A DNA stretch of 64,000 bases from Arion vulgaris (taxonomy: Eukaryota; Mollusca; Gastropoda; Stylommatophora; Arionidae): assembly GCA_020796225.1 (NCBI GenBank), contig CM036775.1:10715171-10779170 (forward strand). The letters run 5' to 3'. Each line of letters begins with the position of its first letter. Position 1 is the first letter of the stretch. The translations under genes and the position numbers were made by a program. A model generated the notes under the pieces. That model was not told where the DNA came from, did not search any database, and worked only from the letters and a program-made list of their open reading frames with translations. Below, one piece after another: positions 20,656 to 31,942 of the stretch.

Positions 20656-21183
20656 ATTAGAGACAGCCAAATAGATAGACATGCAGAGACAGACAAATGC
20701 ATATATATATAATAAAAATAATAATAATAATTCTCTCGTACCGTTATACGTTACATAGGGCCTGCAAGTAATTTCTCCATACCGCTCTATCCTGAGCAAC
20801 TCGCTCAATCTCCTCCATGGAACTGAGACCGATATTTCCTCCTCTCTCAGCAAAGTTCATTTCAGAGTCTCCTTAGGTCGACCTCTCTTTCTTGAACCTT
20901 TGCATCCCACTTCAATGCCTGCTTTGATATTCGTTGATCATTTCTCAAGGTGTGCCCAACATATCTCCATCTTCTCTTTCTTATAACAGTTGCCACTAGT
21001 GGTTGACCAGACATGTCTCTGATTTCATCACTTCTCTGAATTCATTCCATTTTATATTCATTATTTTTCGCAGACATCTATTTTCAAATGCATTCAACTT
21101 GCTTTCTATATCTTTAGTCATTTTCCAACTCTCGCTGCATATGTTAGGATTGATACAACATTTGAATTGAAAATTGTAATTTA

Positions 21184-21325
21184 GATTTACCATCCAACAA
21201 GAAAGTAAACTTTGGGATGTAAAACCATACAAGATCTCCAACTGTTAGCAAAGAACCGCATCACATGGAGATCTAAAATCTCTTCCTATGTCGCCTTTGG
21301 CAGAAAGGAAAAAACTAACTAACTA
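21184..21325. mobile_element. unclassified insert in LINE
   Basis: Absent from the family 2 sister at 6996-8886, hence inserted. The end is AACTAACTAACTAA, like a LINE or SINE simple-repeat tail. Coding capacity nil. TAATTTA on both sides could be a TSD. Confidence 0.4.
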
Positions 21326-21377
21326 ATTTATATTTAATACTATATGACTTGCAGTTCCATATTTTATTTAGACTTTT

Positions 21378-21573
21378 TTCCGATCCAGAAGCACTTGAGC
21401 TTTCAGCTCTTCGGCTCGGTGACATAGACATCGTAACACTTCGGTTCGGTGCCACGAACACCGTGAATCTGGGGAACCTGTGGTTTTCTGCCAGCCCGCG
21501 GAATTGAACCCGCACTCACAGAGGGCTAGTCACCCACAGTCCAACGCGCTACGAACACGCTGGGCAGGCGGCG
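21378..21573 (-). mobile_element. SINE D with 11-bp TSD
   Basis: On the minus strand an A-box-like TAGCGCGTTGGACTGTGG and a B box GGTTCAATTCC sit about 30 bases apart, then a roughly 100-bp body. TTTAGACTTTT flanks it exactly at 21367-21377 and 21574-21584. The host is the family 2 LINE, so it is younger than that copy. Not a tRNA gene: no cloverleaf. Confidence 0.8.
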
Positions 21574-21842
21574 TTTAGACTTTTAAAGCTGATGTTGCTT
21601 TGCCAATTCGTATCATAATTTATTTTTAACATTTCCTGTGCAATCAAAATTGCTACCTAAATAGTGAACTGCTCTGTTATTTTTATCATTTTAGATTCCA
21701 GTGTGATATCTGCATTACTTGCCATAGGTGTCTTCATTATATTTGTTTTTCATAGCTTATCTGCAGTCCAACTTTTGATGCTATAGATGATAAGTTGTCT
21801 GTTTTTCTTTGCATATCTTGGTTGTAGATATATACTTAAAGG

Positions 21843-22003
21843 CAGTGGCGGCTCGTTATCATTTTTGTTGGTGGGCTAGACAAAATTTTCGGAAAATCAT
21901 GGTTTTGAGTTGTTATGTTTTAATTTATAAAATAATAAATACACGTTACACATTCTTTTGGTGGGGCCCTGGCTCCAGTGGCCCTTACTGACGAGCCGCG
22001 CTG
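21843..22003. mobile_element. hAT-like MITE, copy 1
   Basis: 161 bp with terminal inverted repeats CAGTGGCGGCTCGT / ACGAGCCGCGCTG and a perfect 8-bp TSD CTTAAAGG at 21835-21842 and 22004-22011. Interior AT-rich, non-coding. Copies 2 and 3 are at 26513-26671 (inverted) and 34494-34657. Confidence 0.85.
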
Positions 22004-22009
22004 CTTAAA

Positions 22010-22240
22010 GGTAAATAGACAGATAGACAGACATGGAGACAGGCAGGCAGACGGACAAACATACAAATGAAATGAAATAGATACAGAAAGAAAGATATAC
22101 CCATGTAACACACAATAATGGGAACCTCCAGCAGGTTAGAAGTTGAAGTAGAAAGTGTGCACGCTTCCATTAATGTTGCAATATTAATTCATATCTTTTT
22201 TATGTTTACATTTTAGAAAGTTATATTTGTCTTTCTTTCT
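22010..22240. other. simple-repeat and unique sequence, no gene seen
   Basis: GACA/GATA-type repeats to about 22100, then about 140 bp of unremarkable sequence before the CT-rich array. Confidence 0.6.
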
Positions 22241-24195
22241 CTTCATATCCTTCTTCTTCTCTCTCTTTTCTCTTCTATCCCACTTACGTCTCTCTCTTCA
22301 TTCCACTTACGTCTCTCTCTCTTTCTCTTCATCATCACTTACGTCTCTCTCTCTCTTCATACCACTTACGTCTTCTCTCTCTCTCTCTCTCTCTCTCTCT
22401 TCATATCACTTACGTCTCTCTTCTCTTCATTCCACTTACGTCTTCTCTCTTCTCTCTTCATCCAACTCTCTCTCTCTCTCTTCTCTTCATCCACTTACGC
22501 CCTCTCTCTCTCTCTTCTCTCTTCATTCCACTTACGTCTCTCTCTCTCTCTTCATCCCACTTACGTCTCTCTCTCTCTCTCTCTTCATTCCACTTACGTC
22601 TCTCTCTCTCTCTTCATTCCACTTACGTCTCTCTCTCTCTCTTCATCCCACTTACGCCTCTCTCTCTTCATTCCACTTACGCCTCTCTCTTCATTCCACT
22701 TACGCCTCTCTCTCTCTTCATTCCACTTACGTCTCTCTCTCTCATTCCACTACGCCTCTCTCTTCATTCCACTTACGTCTCTCTCTCTTCATTCCACTTA
22801 CGCCTCTCTCTCTTCATTCCACTTACGCCTTCTCTTCTCTTCATTCCACTTACGCTCTCTCTTCATTCCACTTACGCCTCTCTTCATTCCACTTACGCCT
22901 CTCTCTCTTCATTCCACTTACGCCTCTCTCTCTTCATTCCACTTACGCCTCTCTCTCTCTTCATTCCACTTACGCCTCTCTCTCTCTTCATTCCACTTAC
23001 GCCTCTCTCTCTTCATTCCACTTACGCCTCTCTCTCTTCATTCCACTACGCTCTCTCTCTCTTCCACTTCCATCCTCTTCATTCCCTCGTCTCTTCTCTC
23101 TCTTCATTCCACTTACGCCTCTCTCTCTCTCTTCATTCCACTTACGCCTCTCTCTTCATTCCACTTACGCCTCTCTCTCTTCATTCCACTTACGCCTCTC
23201 TCTCTCTTCATTCCACTTACGCCTCTCTCTCTCTCTCTCTTCATTCCACTTACGCCTCTCTCTCTCATTCCACTTACGCCCTCTCTCTCTTCATTCCACT
23301 TACGCCTCTCTCTCTTCATTCCACTTACGCTCTCTCTCTTCACTCTCTTCCACTTACGCTCTCTCTCTCTTCATTCCACTTGCCTCTCTCTCATTCCACT
23401 TACGTCTCTTCTCTCTCTTCATTCCACTTACGTCTCTCTCTCTCTTCATTCCACTTACGCCTCTCTCATTCCACTCGCTCTCTCTCTTCATTCCACTTAC
23501 GTCTCTCTCATTCTTCCTCTCTCTTCATTCCACTTACGCTCTCTCTCTCTTCATTCCACTTACGCCTCTCTCTCTTCATTCCACTTACGCCTCTCTCTTC
23601 ATTCCACTTACGCCTCTCTCTCTTCATTCCACTTACGCTCTCTCTCTTCATTCCACTTACGCCTCTCTCTCTTCATTCCACTTGCCTCTCTTCATTTCCC
23701 TCCTCTCTCTCTCTTCATTCCACTTACGCTCTCTTTCTCTCTCTCTCTCTTCATTCCACTTACGCTCTCTCTCTTCATTCCACTTACGCCTCTCTCTCTT
23801 CATTCCACTTACGCCTCTCTCTTCATTCCACTTACGCCTCTCTCTCTTCATTCCACTTACGCCTCTCTCTCTCTCTTCATTCCACTTACGTCTCTCTCTC
23901 TCTCTCTTCATTCCACTTACGCCTCTCTCTCTCTTCATTCCACTTACGTCTCTCTTCTCTCTCTTCATTCCACTTACGTCTCTCTCTCTCTTCATTCCAC
24001 TTACGCCTCTCTCTCTTCATTCCACTTACGTCTCTCTCTCTCTCTCTTCATTCCACTTACGTCTCTCTCTCTCTCTTCATTCCACTTACGTCTCTCTCTC
24101 TCTTCATTCCACTTACGCCTCTCTCTCTCTCTCTTCATTCTCACCACGTCTCTCTTTCTTCTTACTTACTCTTCTTTACTCTCTGACTCTCTCTC
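22240..24195. repeat. CT-rich minisatellite, about 25-bp unit
   Basis: About 75 units of CTTCATTCCACTTACGCCTC plus a variable (CT)n run. The varying CT length shifts frame, but the pyrimidine strand contains no stop triplets. This creates a 659-codon open frame that is an artefact. Confidence 0.95.
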
Positions 24196-24930
24196 TCCCC
24201 ATTTAAACGATAACACTTCAGAAAAAGTGATTTGTAAGGCAGTGCTGAAAGTTGTCACAAGTTGTAACTGACTGACATTGTTAGCTGATGTATCTGATGC
24301 AGCTGATGTAGCCAATGTAACTGTGGAAGCTGATGTAGCCGACGTAGCTGATGTATCTGATGCATAGCCATGTAGCTGATAAAGTTCAATAAATTGTTTT
24401 CTCTTCTCCTACGATAAGCCTTCCAACCGATATGTTCTACATTTCAGTATGTTCTACGTATGTTCTACATATGTTCTAGGTATGTCCTACATATGTTTTA
24501 AGTGCCGTGTCCTGACATGAAATGTGGGTCTTGGTTTGTGTAAATGTGTAAATGATCTTATCTGTAACGTGACATTATCTTACTCAAAACGTGACACTGT
24601 CTCATCTATGACGTGACACTGTCTTATATGTTACGTGAAAACATGTTTGTAAATTGATGACGTCGCACTAAAAGATGTGCACCAAATTGCAATTACCGTG
24701 ACCTTGCTATAATTACATCTCTGTGCTACATTTGTCTTGCTATAATTACATCTCTGTGCTACATTTGTTTGCTATAATTATCTATCTCATTTTGCTACAT
24801 TTGTATTTGCTTAGTAACTTATATCTCTGTGCTACATTTGGTCTTGATATGGATGCATCTCCCAACCTGAAATGCTGACACTTATCTGTAGTTTTGTAAT
24901 AAAACAGTTCATTAAGAAATTGTAGAAATA
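24196..24930. other. mixed short repeats; no gene recognised
   Basis: Contains GCTGATGTAGCC-like repeats (24280-24375), ATGTTCTACAT-like repeats (24430-24500), ACGTGACATTATC-like repeats (24545-24640) and four 33-bp units CTATAATTACATCTCTGTGC (24705-24850). AATAAA occurs at 24388 and 24898. Either could be a polyadenylation signal, but no upstream exon is attached to them. Confidence 0.6.
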
Positions 24931-24934
24931 AGAC

Positions 24935-26440
24935 AACGCTCATGTCTCTGAGCTGCAAAAATTAGATGAAGATATTGTTCATGTCTCTGAGCTACAAGAA
25001 TTAGATGAAGATATTGTTCTCTGCAAGAATTAGATGAAGATATTGTTCTCTGAGATGCAAGAATTAGATGAAGATATTGTTGTCTCTGAGCTGCTAGAAT
25101 TAGATGAAGATATTGTTCTCTGAGATGCAAGAATTAGATGAAAATATTGTTCATGTCTCTGAGCTGCTAGAATTAGATGAAGATATTGTTCTCTGAGATG
25201 CAAGAATTAGATGAAGATATTGTTCTCTGAGATGCAAGAATTAGATGAAGATATTGTTCATGTCTCTGAGATGCAAGAATTAGATGAAAATATTGTTCAT
25301 GTCTCTGAGATGCAAGAAATAGATGAAAATATTGTTCATGTCTCTGAGATGCAAGAATTAGATGAAGATATTGTTCTCTGAGATGCAAGAATTAGATGAA
25401 GATATTGTTCTCTGAGATGCAAGAATTAGATGAAGATATTGTTCATGTCTCTGAGATGCAAGAATTAGATGAAAATATTGTTCATGTCTCTGAGATGCAA
25501 GAATTAGATGAAGATATTGTTCATGTCTCTGAGATGCAAGAATTAGATGAAGATATTGTTCATGTCTCTGAGATGCAAGAAATAGATGAAGATATTGTTC
25601 TCTGAGCTGCAAGAATTAGATGAAGATATTGTTCATGTCTCTGAGATGCAAGAATTAGATGAAGATATTGTTCATGTCTCTGAGCTTCAAGAATTAGATG
25701 AAGATATTGTTCATGTCTCTGAGCTACAAGAATTAGATGAAGATATTGTTCATGTCTCTGAGCTGCTAGAATTAGATGAAGATATTGTTCTCTGAGATGC
25801 AAGAATTAGATGAAAATATTGTTCATGTCTCTGAGCTGCTAGAATTAGATGAAGATATTGTTCTCTGAGATGCAAGAATTAGATGAAATATTGTTCTCTG
25901 AGATGCAAGAATTAGATGAAATATTTCATGTCTCTGAGATGCAAGAATTAGATGAAAATATTGTTCATGTCTCTGAGATGCAAGAAATAGATGAAAATAT
26001 TGTTCATGTCTCTGAGATGCAAGAATTAGATGAAGATATTGTTCTCTGAGATGCAAGAATTAGATGAAGATATTGTTCTCTGAGATGCAAGAATTAGATG
26101 AAGATATTGTTCATGTCTCTGAGATGCAAGAATTAGATGAAAATATTGTTCATGTCTCTAGATGCAGAAATAGATGAAAATATTGTTCATGTCTCTGAGA
26201 TGCAAGAAATAGATGAAAATATTGTTCATGTCTCTGAGATGCAAGAATTAGATGAAGATATTGTTCTCTGAGCTGCAAGAATTAGATGAAGATATTGTTC
26301 ATGTCTCTGAGATGCAAGAAATAGATGAAGATATTGTTCATGTCTCTGAGCTTCAAGAATTAGATGAAGATATTGTTCATGTCTCTGAGCTACAAGAATT
26401 AGATGAAGATATTGTTCATGTCTCTGATCTGCAAGAATTT
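24935..26440. repeat. minisatellite, 39-bp unit with 34-bp variants
   Basis: About 40 units of GATATTGTTCATGTCTCTGA plus GATGCAAGAATTAGATGAA. The 39-bp units keep one frame and give a 13-residue acidic peptide (HVSEMQELDEDIV). The shorter units (missing CATGT) break it every few repeats, so long translation is impossible. Confidence 0.95.
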
Positions 26441-26512
26441 GTGGAATTATTGTTAAATCCTTTCAGCTGCAGTTTTATAATCAAATGTGTCTGATATATA
26501 TATATATATATA

Positions 26513-26671
26513 CAGTGTCGGCTCGTCATTAAGAACCACTTGGCGGCCCCACCAAAATTATGTGTAACGTGTATTTGATATTGTTAAAATTAAAACATAA
26601 CTTCAAACCATAATTTTTTCGGAAAATTTGTGTCTGGCCCAACCAACAAAAATGATTACGAGCCGTCACTG
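26513..26671. mobile_element. hAT-like MITE, copy 2 (inverted)
   Basis: 159 bp, reverse complement of copy 1, with termini CAGTGTCGGCTCGT / ACGAGCCGTCACTG. It is inserted in an AT repeat, so the TSD TATATATA cannot be proven. Confidence 0.8.
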
Positions 26672-26689
26672 TATATATATATATATATA

Positions 26690-27211
26690 TAATTAAAATG
26701 TTGAATATAACCAGGAACTAAAATCTCTTTGACTATGACCGTCTGGTGGCATATTCAGGACACGATAATTTCAACTTAATTCATGTTTATATGCTTGCAT
26801 GTATACGTGTATGTATGCGTGTATGTATACGTGTATGTATGCGTGTATGTATGCCTGGTGTGTTTGTGTGTTGTCAGTTTTCTTCGTGTTCGTTGATTGA
26901 AATTGATATTTGCATATTGTCTTGTTTGACCTAATTTCAATACATCCAATGAATGAACTATAATATTATAACGTGACCTACTCCACCAATCGTTTTTCAT
27001 TGTGAACAATACTGTATGCTTGTTGTTGTCTGACCCAACGGTCCAGGAATTATGAGTTTGCAACCTATTTCCTAAATGTGTGTTGTGGTTCTGGTTGGGG
27101 AGAGTATGTGGCTTTCTTTGCAGGAAAAATGATATCTATTTCAATTAATAACTTGAGTTCTCCGAAAGTTCATTTTTATTTTGTTCGTTGGTCTACACTC
27201 TCTGATATAAC
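26690..27211. other. intergenic; GTATGTATACGT repeat, otherwise nothing recognised
   Basis: A 12-bp-like repeat is at about 26797-26862. The rest is single-copy AT-rich sequence without a supported gene. Confidence 0.6.
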
Positions 27212-29275
27212 TATAGTGCGTTTACAAATGTTTACCCCTGTTTAAAAATCTATAACTCTGCAACCATTTCAACTACGATGATGAGATTTTGCATACAAAC
27301 TTGAAATATGAATGACCAAACAAACAAATTTTTGTCTTGTAGATTGCACAGCTTATTTCCATGTTTGTTTATATGGGTATATAAAACTCTTGTCAGTGTA
27401 AAAGGACACATTTTTAAAGATTTTACAGCTTCACATCCAAACTTCTGTGGTCAACAACATATTTTCTCGTGCGCACGGTTTTTGCCGTTTAGAAGCCGGT
27501 GTCACACTTGAACGGATATGCTCAGAGGTAAAGTCTATACCAATACAGGCAGTGGGTGAGTTTACCAGAAACCATTTACCAGAAACGTTGGATGATTCTT
27601 GCTATATTACAGAATGGGATTGAAAGTGAAATTCTGCACACTTCAAAGTATTGCAATGAAGCTGTACTTATATTTTAGTCGAGAAGCTGATCGTGGAAGA
27701 CTTTATCAATCTATTTTAAACCCCGAAAAGAGAACAGTGCATGCTTTGGGTTTGTGTAAACGGTCATTTCGTCGATGGATGCATGAATCAAGAATAAACC
27801 CTCCAAACAATAAGCAAATAGCCGGTAGAAAGTCAATTGTAGATAGCTTTGACAAGGAAGTTATACGACGAGCAATTGGGAAAATGTTGGATTGCAAAGA
27901 AACAGTGACTGTAAGAAAGCTGCAGACTTGTTTTAGGAAGAACAATGACATTGAGTTATCTAAATGTACGTTGTGGAAAGTTATAAGAACATTAGGCTTC
28001 ACCTTTAGAAAGTATACGAGTGGAAGAAATATTATTGCGAGCAGCCGCATATAGTAGACATGAGAAGCAAGTACCTACATGAAGTAAGAGAAATGCGCAG
28101 AGAAAGTTATGATATTGTGTATTTGGATGAAACGGATCAATGCACATCACGCCAATGCAAAGGTATGACAGTCAGTATATGGAAGGATAAAGCGATATGT
28201 ACCAAGTAGTAAAGGACAACGTTTAGTCATAGCCACGGTGGTAGTAGACATAATGGGTTATTGCAGAATGCTGAACTCGTTTTCGTTTCAAAGTCTACAG
28301 ACAATAGGGATTATCACGCAGAGATTAATGGCCAAATATTTAGAAATTGGCTCGAGAAAACAGTTCTTCCATCTTTAGATAGACCATCTTGTCTCATAAT
28401 GGACAATGCATCATATCACAATGTTTTATCACAAGAAGACAAAATACCTACGACATCGAGCACAAAAGACGCAATAAAGATATGGCTCATCAGAGAAAAT
28501 ATTCCGTTCAATGAAACTTACTTCAAACCAGAATTGTTGTCCCTTGTAAAGCAGACTCAAAAGTCAAAGAAATTTCAAATTGACAAGTTGATAGAGGAGC
28601 ATGGTCATAGGTGTTTGAGACTTCCACAGTACCATTCACATTTAAACCCAATAGAACTTGTGTGGGCTAAAATTAAAGGACAAGTGGCAACTGAAAATAC
28701 TACATTCAAATTGTCTGACGTCAAGATACTAATCCACGCTGCGTTATCAAATGTTGATAAAGTTTCTTACTGGATAAAATGTGAGGACCACGTCCTGAAA
28801 GAAGAAGATGAATATTGGAGAAAGGATTGTTTGCATTTAATTCAACCTAGAACAGTCATCAATCTACTGGACTCGTCCGACACAGAATAAGGTTAGAAAT
28901 ATATCATTGTCATACTCCAGTCATTTTCTATTTGATAATTCTTCCACATGTCTATGCTAATTATATGTCTATGTTAATTATATACATGGCACCCATCACT
29001 ATATGAATAGGGATTCGCCTTTGATGACATCCTTAACCTATATGAAGTGTATCACTGTAAAAATTAGTTCTTTTGCGTAGCTTTGCTAAAGTTTTCGCAA
29101 AACATCAAAGAAATTCGCCGATATGCAAAATCTGAGCTGCATTTCGACCTGTCAACGACATATTCCTTTGGTCATCGTAAATATAAGGATGTATGCAAAA
29201 TTTCAAATCAATACAGCAGATACTTTTTGAGAAAATTGAACTTGACTGAGGGCAAACATTTGTAAACGGACTATA
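27212..29275 (+). mobile_element. Tc1/mariner-superfamily DNA transposon with long D-E spacing (2064 bp)
   Basis: Terminal inverted repeats of about 26 bp lie at 27212-27237 and 29250-29275. They begin TATAGTGCGTTTACAAATG and, on the other strand, TATAGTCCGTTTACAAATG, with two mismatches overall. Insertion at TA is compatible with both flanks. The single gene inside is a transposase pseudogene. The organisation of 5' region, gene and about 380-bp 3' region is complete, so a small repair history or assembly errors may be all that separates it from an intact copy. Confidence 0.85.
27599..28890 (+). pseudogene. IS630/Tc1/mariner-type DDE transposase, frameshifted
   Basis: Cut-and-paste transposase acting on the element's own inverted repeats. 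The N-terminal part (27599-28054) has two helix-turn-helix-like DNA-binding stretches (LGLCKRSFRRWMHESR and SKCTLWKVIRTLGF). The first catalytic Asp is in DIVYLDETD (about 28110), the second in LIMDNASYHN (about 28400), and the Glu in HLNPIELVWAKIKG (about 28650). I count 83 residues between the second Asp and the Glu, far above the 34-41 of classical Tc1 and mariner. That resembles the DD82E group that I recall being called Sailor. Frame breaks lie near 28035, 28198 and 28230, and stops at 28207-28212. The start codon is uncertain. Confidence 0.8.
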
Positions 29276-29480
29276 ATAAAAAGTTCGCCTTAGGTTGAGA
29301 GAGTGGGCTTCGGCTTTAATCCAATACATAACGAACAATGATGAAACACGTAAAAACAAAGTACTGTAGTTTTACAAAATACAGAAACAATACACATCAA
29401 CGTTTCGACTAAAAGGCCTTTAACAAGCAAATGATTCTACACAAGCGAAGAAATTCACTTCTTACACAGCACACTACATA
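29276..29480 (-). mobile_element. retroelement 3'-end fragment, possibly Penelope-like
   Basis: On the minus strand, AAAGGCCTTTTAGTCGAAACG is followed by a segment with AAAACTACAGTACTTTG. Similar sequence recurs at 30040-30165 (+) and 45290-45395 (-). The GGC...GAAACG phrase is typical of termini I associate with Penelope-like elements. No coding part is present, so the class is tentative. Confidence 0.4.
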
Positions 29481-29482
29481 TA

Positions 29483-29560
29483 CAGGGTGTTCAAGATAAA
29501 AGTAGCCCAATTGACTAACAAAAACCTGTAAATTGGGCTACTTTTATGTTGAACACCCTG
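29483..29560. mobile_element. palindromic mariner-like MITE (78 bp)
   Basis: Two 30-bp arms (29483-29512 and 29531-29560) pair with one mismatch around an 18-bp loop. The termini are CAGGGTGTTC, as in many mariner elements, and TA flanks both sides (29481-29482, 29561-29562). An RNA or single strand from here would form a long hairpin. Confidence 0.8.
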
Positions 29561-29589
29561 TAGAATCAGACATTAAATTCCTAACGGCC

Positions 29590-30010
29590 AAATTATACGA
29601 GAATTGATTGTCTTATTCTCTCTCGCGATCCCGGTCTAGACTGATGAACCAACTTTTATCATGAATTTTACCGTGTTTTAAAGGGACTCCGTTCCTCCGT
29701 ACAGCTTCTCGCGAAGCTCTGTGTTATGGGGCCAGGTTTATTTTTTTATACCTACTATCAGTTGACAATCTTGCAGTACGTGTTCTGCCGTCATGTCCGC
29801 CTTTTTGCAGGGCACAGGCTAGTTGTGCCAATTTTTAATTTGTTAAACATGTGGGCGCTGAGCTTGTTGTGGCCGGTACGGAGGCGTAGTATGGCAACTT
29901 GTTCACTACGAGACAGACCGTAGTATCCGTCACTGTTGGTATACTGAGGATGGTCTTTTGACCATTTGTCTCTACAGTGCCAGCCGATGGTTGTTCTGGC
30001 GTCTTATTCT
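29590..30010 (-). mobile_element. LINE 3' end, family 7
   Basis: The minus strand carries the TAEHVLQDCQL part of the Cys/His tail (about 29765-29800), preceded by FNKLKIGT. It is similar to MYTKFKIGNSAMCTCGQ of the copy at 17336-18432. Truncated and frameshifted. Confidence 0.65.
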
Positions 30011-30029
30011 ATATGTTGTGTCTGCCGCG

Positions 30030-30165
30030 TAAGAAGTGCATTTCTGTGCTTCTATTGTATCCATTGCTTGATAAAGGCTTTTTGGTGGAAACGTCGGTGT
30101 ATATTTTTTTTTTATTTATAAAACTATAGTACATTGTTTTACGTGCTTCGACATTGATATGTATA
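30030..30165 (+). mobile_element. retroelement 3'-end fragment, possibly Penelope-like, second copy
   Basis: GATAAAGGCTTTTTGGTGGA AACG-type sequence and AAAACTATAGTACATTG match the fragment at 29276-29480 in the opposite orientation. Confidence 0.4.
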
Positions 30166-30192
30166 TATCAACTTGTAATGTAATGTAATCTT

Positions 30193-30695
30193 ATGTAATA
30201 GTCATGGACAGTGCTGGCATTCCAAGCATGTACACCTTGCTGAGTCAGCGACGTCTGAGATGGTTGGGATACTTGTGCCATATGAGCGATGATAGAATCC
30301 CAAGGAACATTATATATGGTCAACTCGTAACTGGTGCTAGACAGCATGTGCGCCCATTATTACGCTTCATTGACACCTGCAAGCGTGGTGTAACTTCATG
30401 CAGCATAGACAAAGAAAATTGGGAGCGGTTTTCCAAAGACAGGCAAGCATGACGAACGGCAGTGAGGGTGGCTCAAAAAAAAGAAGAAAAACAATATCAT
30501 ATGTGGAGGCAAAAGAGAGCGCAGAGGGCAGAGAGAACATCCCATGCATCGGCTCTAGTCTCCAGTTTTACCTGCAGCAACTGTGGCAAGGAGTGCCACT
30601 CCAGAATAGGCCATTACAGCCACAAGAAACGTTGTAATTCAGCACAGAACATACTACGTGACGCAAGACCTATTGTCTTCTGAGACAAAGAGGCA
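30193..30695 (+). mobile_element. LINE 3' end, family 1, second copy
   Basis: Matches the last 500 bp of the 9594-13648 LINE: DSAGIPSMYTLLSQRRLRWL, DRIPRNIIYGQL, then FTCSNCGKECHSRIGHYSH. It ends with the same AGACAAAGAG...AATGATGA and runs into an AT repeat. One stop and a frameshift near 30450. Confidence 0.85.
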
Positions 30696-30702
30696 AATGA
30701 TG

Positions 30703-30727
30703 AAATTATATATATATATAAATATAA

Positions 30728-30767
<40 letters not shown>

Positions 30768-30782
30768 TATATATATATATCT
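30703..30782. repeat. (AT)n microsatellite
   Basis: Alternating AT with occasional AAAT. Confidence 0.95.
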
Positions 30783-31095
30783 AGTATTGTTGAACTAAGT
30801 ATTATGTGCAAGTATCGGCACGTATTGGCAAGTATTGGCACAGGAACGGAGCAATTATGGGGTGACCCGTTGCAGTGAAGTTGGAACCGTACTTATGAAC
30901 TATGAACTTATGAACTTAGGAACTATGAACTTATGAACGTATCATTAACGTATAGTTAGGAATTGTTCATTGAGTATTGGTAATTTATTCAATTAGTTCC
31001 CTACAGATATACGATCACTCAATTTTCTTTATATTTACCATTTGTTTTATGTTGGTTAAATTGTTTACACTTGAACTGCTATAGCGGTCACTTAT
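30783..31095. other. no gene; short repeats and possible SINE A scrap
   Basis: CAAGTATTGGCA-type and TATGAACTTATGAAC-type repeats. ATGGGGTGACCCGTTGCAGT at about 30858-30880 resembles the SINE A 3' end (ATGGGGTAAAACCCGGTGCA). Confidence 0.45.
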
Positions 31096-31097
31096 CA

Positions 31098-31220
31098 TTC
31101 ACATAGCAGTCAACATAGCAGTCAACATAGCAGTCAACATAGCAGTCAACATAGCAGTCAACATAGCAGTCAACATAGCAGTCAACATAGCAGTCAACAT
31201 AGCAGTCAACATAGCAGTCA
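31098..31220. repeat. 12-bp tandem repeat
   Basis: Ten or more perfect copies of CATAGCAGTCAA. Confidence 0.95.
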
Positions 31221-31221
31221 G

Positions 31222-31765
31222 ATAGAAGCGTTCAGGGGGGATGTGTGCTGTGGGATGGTCAAGTGCAGAAGGAGGGATGTGTGCTGGAGGATGGACATGT
31301 GTAGAAGGAGGGACGTTTGCTGGAAGATGGACATGTGTAGAAGGAGGGACGTTTGCTGGAGGATGGACGAGTCCAGAAGGAGAGACGTGTGCTGTGGTAT
31401 GGATGAGTGCAGAAAGAGGGACGTATGCTATGGGATGGACAAGTGCAGGAGGGACGTGTGCTGGAGGATGGGCAAATGCAGAATGAGGGACGTATGCTAT
31501 GGGATGGACGGTCAGAAGGAGGGACGTATGCTGAGGATGGACGAGTCAGAAGGAGGACGTATGCTGGAGGATGGACAAATGCAGAAGGAGAGAGGTATAC
31601 TGTGGATGGACAAGTGCAGAAGGAGAGAGGTATACTGTGGATGAACAAATGCAGAAGGAGAGAGGTATACTGTGGATGGACAAGTGCAGAAGGAGAGAGG
31701 TATACTGTGGATGAACAAATGCAGAAGGAGAGAGGTATACTGTGGATGGATGAGTGCAGAAAGCA
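31222..31765. repeat. minisatellite, 35-36-bp unit
   Basis: Units of GGATGGACAAGTGCAGAAGG plus AGGGACGTGTGCTG. Later units are 35 bp with TATACTGT. Cysteine/tryptophan-rich open frames here are period artefacts. Confidence 0.9.
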
Positions 31766-31942
31766 ACAAAACAATTCAGAATGGTTGCAAACTATAATTA
31801 AATATCAGCGACTGTGAAAAAAAGAAATACAGAAAAACTGATATATTAAAGTTATTGTCGTCAACGAACGTGGTCTTCATTTCTTGAATCATGATATTGA
31901 GTCTCAGTACAAGAGATGAACGTTTAGTCTTGTTTTAAAGCG
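31766..31942. other. short unique spacer, nothing recognised
   Basis: About 175 bp between two arrays, without coding or element signals. Confidence 0.5.

Larger units (their letters stand above)
20712..21830 (-). mobile_element. LINE 3' fragment, family 2, second copy, with two inserts
   Basis: Follows the family 2 copy at 6996-8886 closely: (ATT)n tail, then minus-strand VPWRRLSELLRIERYGEI, SKLNAFENRCLRKIMNIKW and the pre-thumb region to about 21828. It is interrupted at about 21184-21325 by an unclassified 140-bp sequence ending in CTAACTAACTAA (possible TSD TAATTTA), and at 21378-21573 by SINE D. Pseudogenic. Confidence 0.8.

Noticed and set aside
22227..24206. 659-codon frame, Ser/Leu/His-rich
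   Set aside because: Pyrimidine-rich strand of a CT minisatellite has no stop triplets; not a protein signal.
31241..31644. Cysteine-rich secreted peptide
   Set aside because: Product of the 35-36-bp array (DVCWRMD repeats); no signal peptide or unique sequence.
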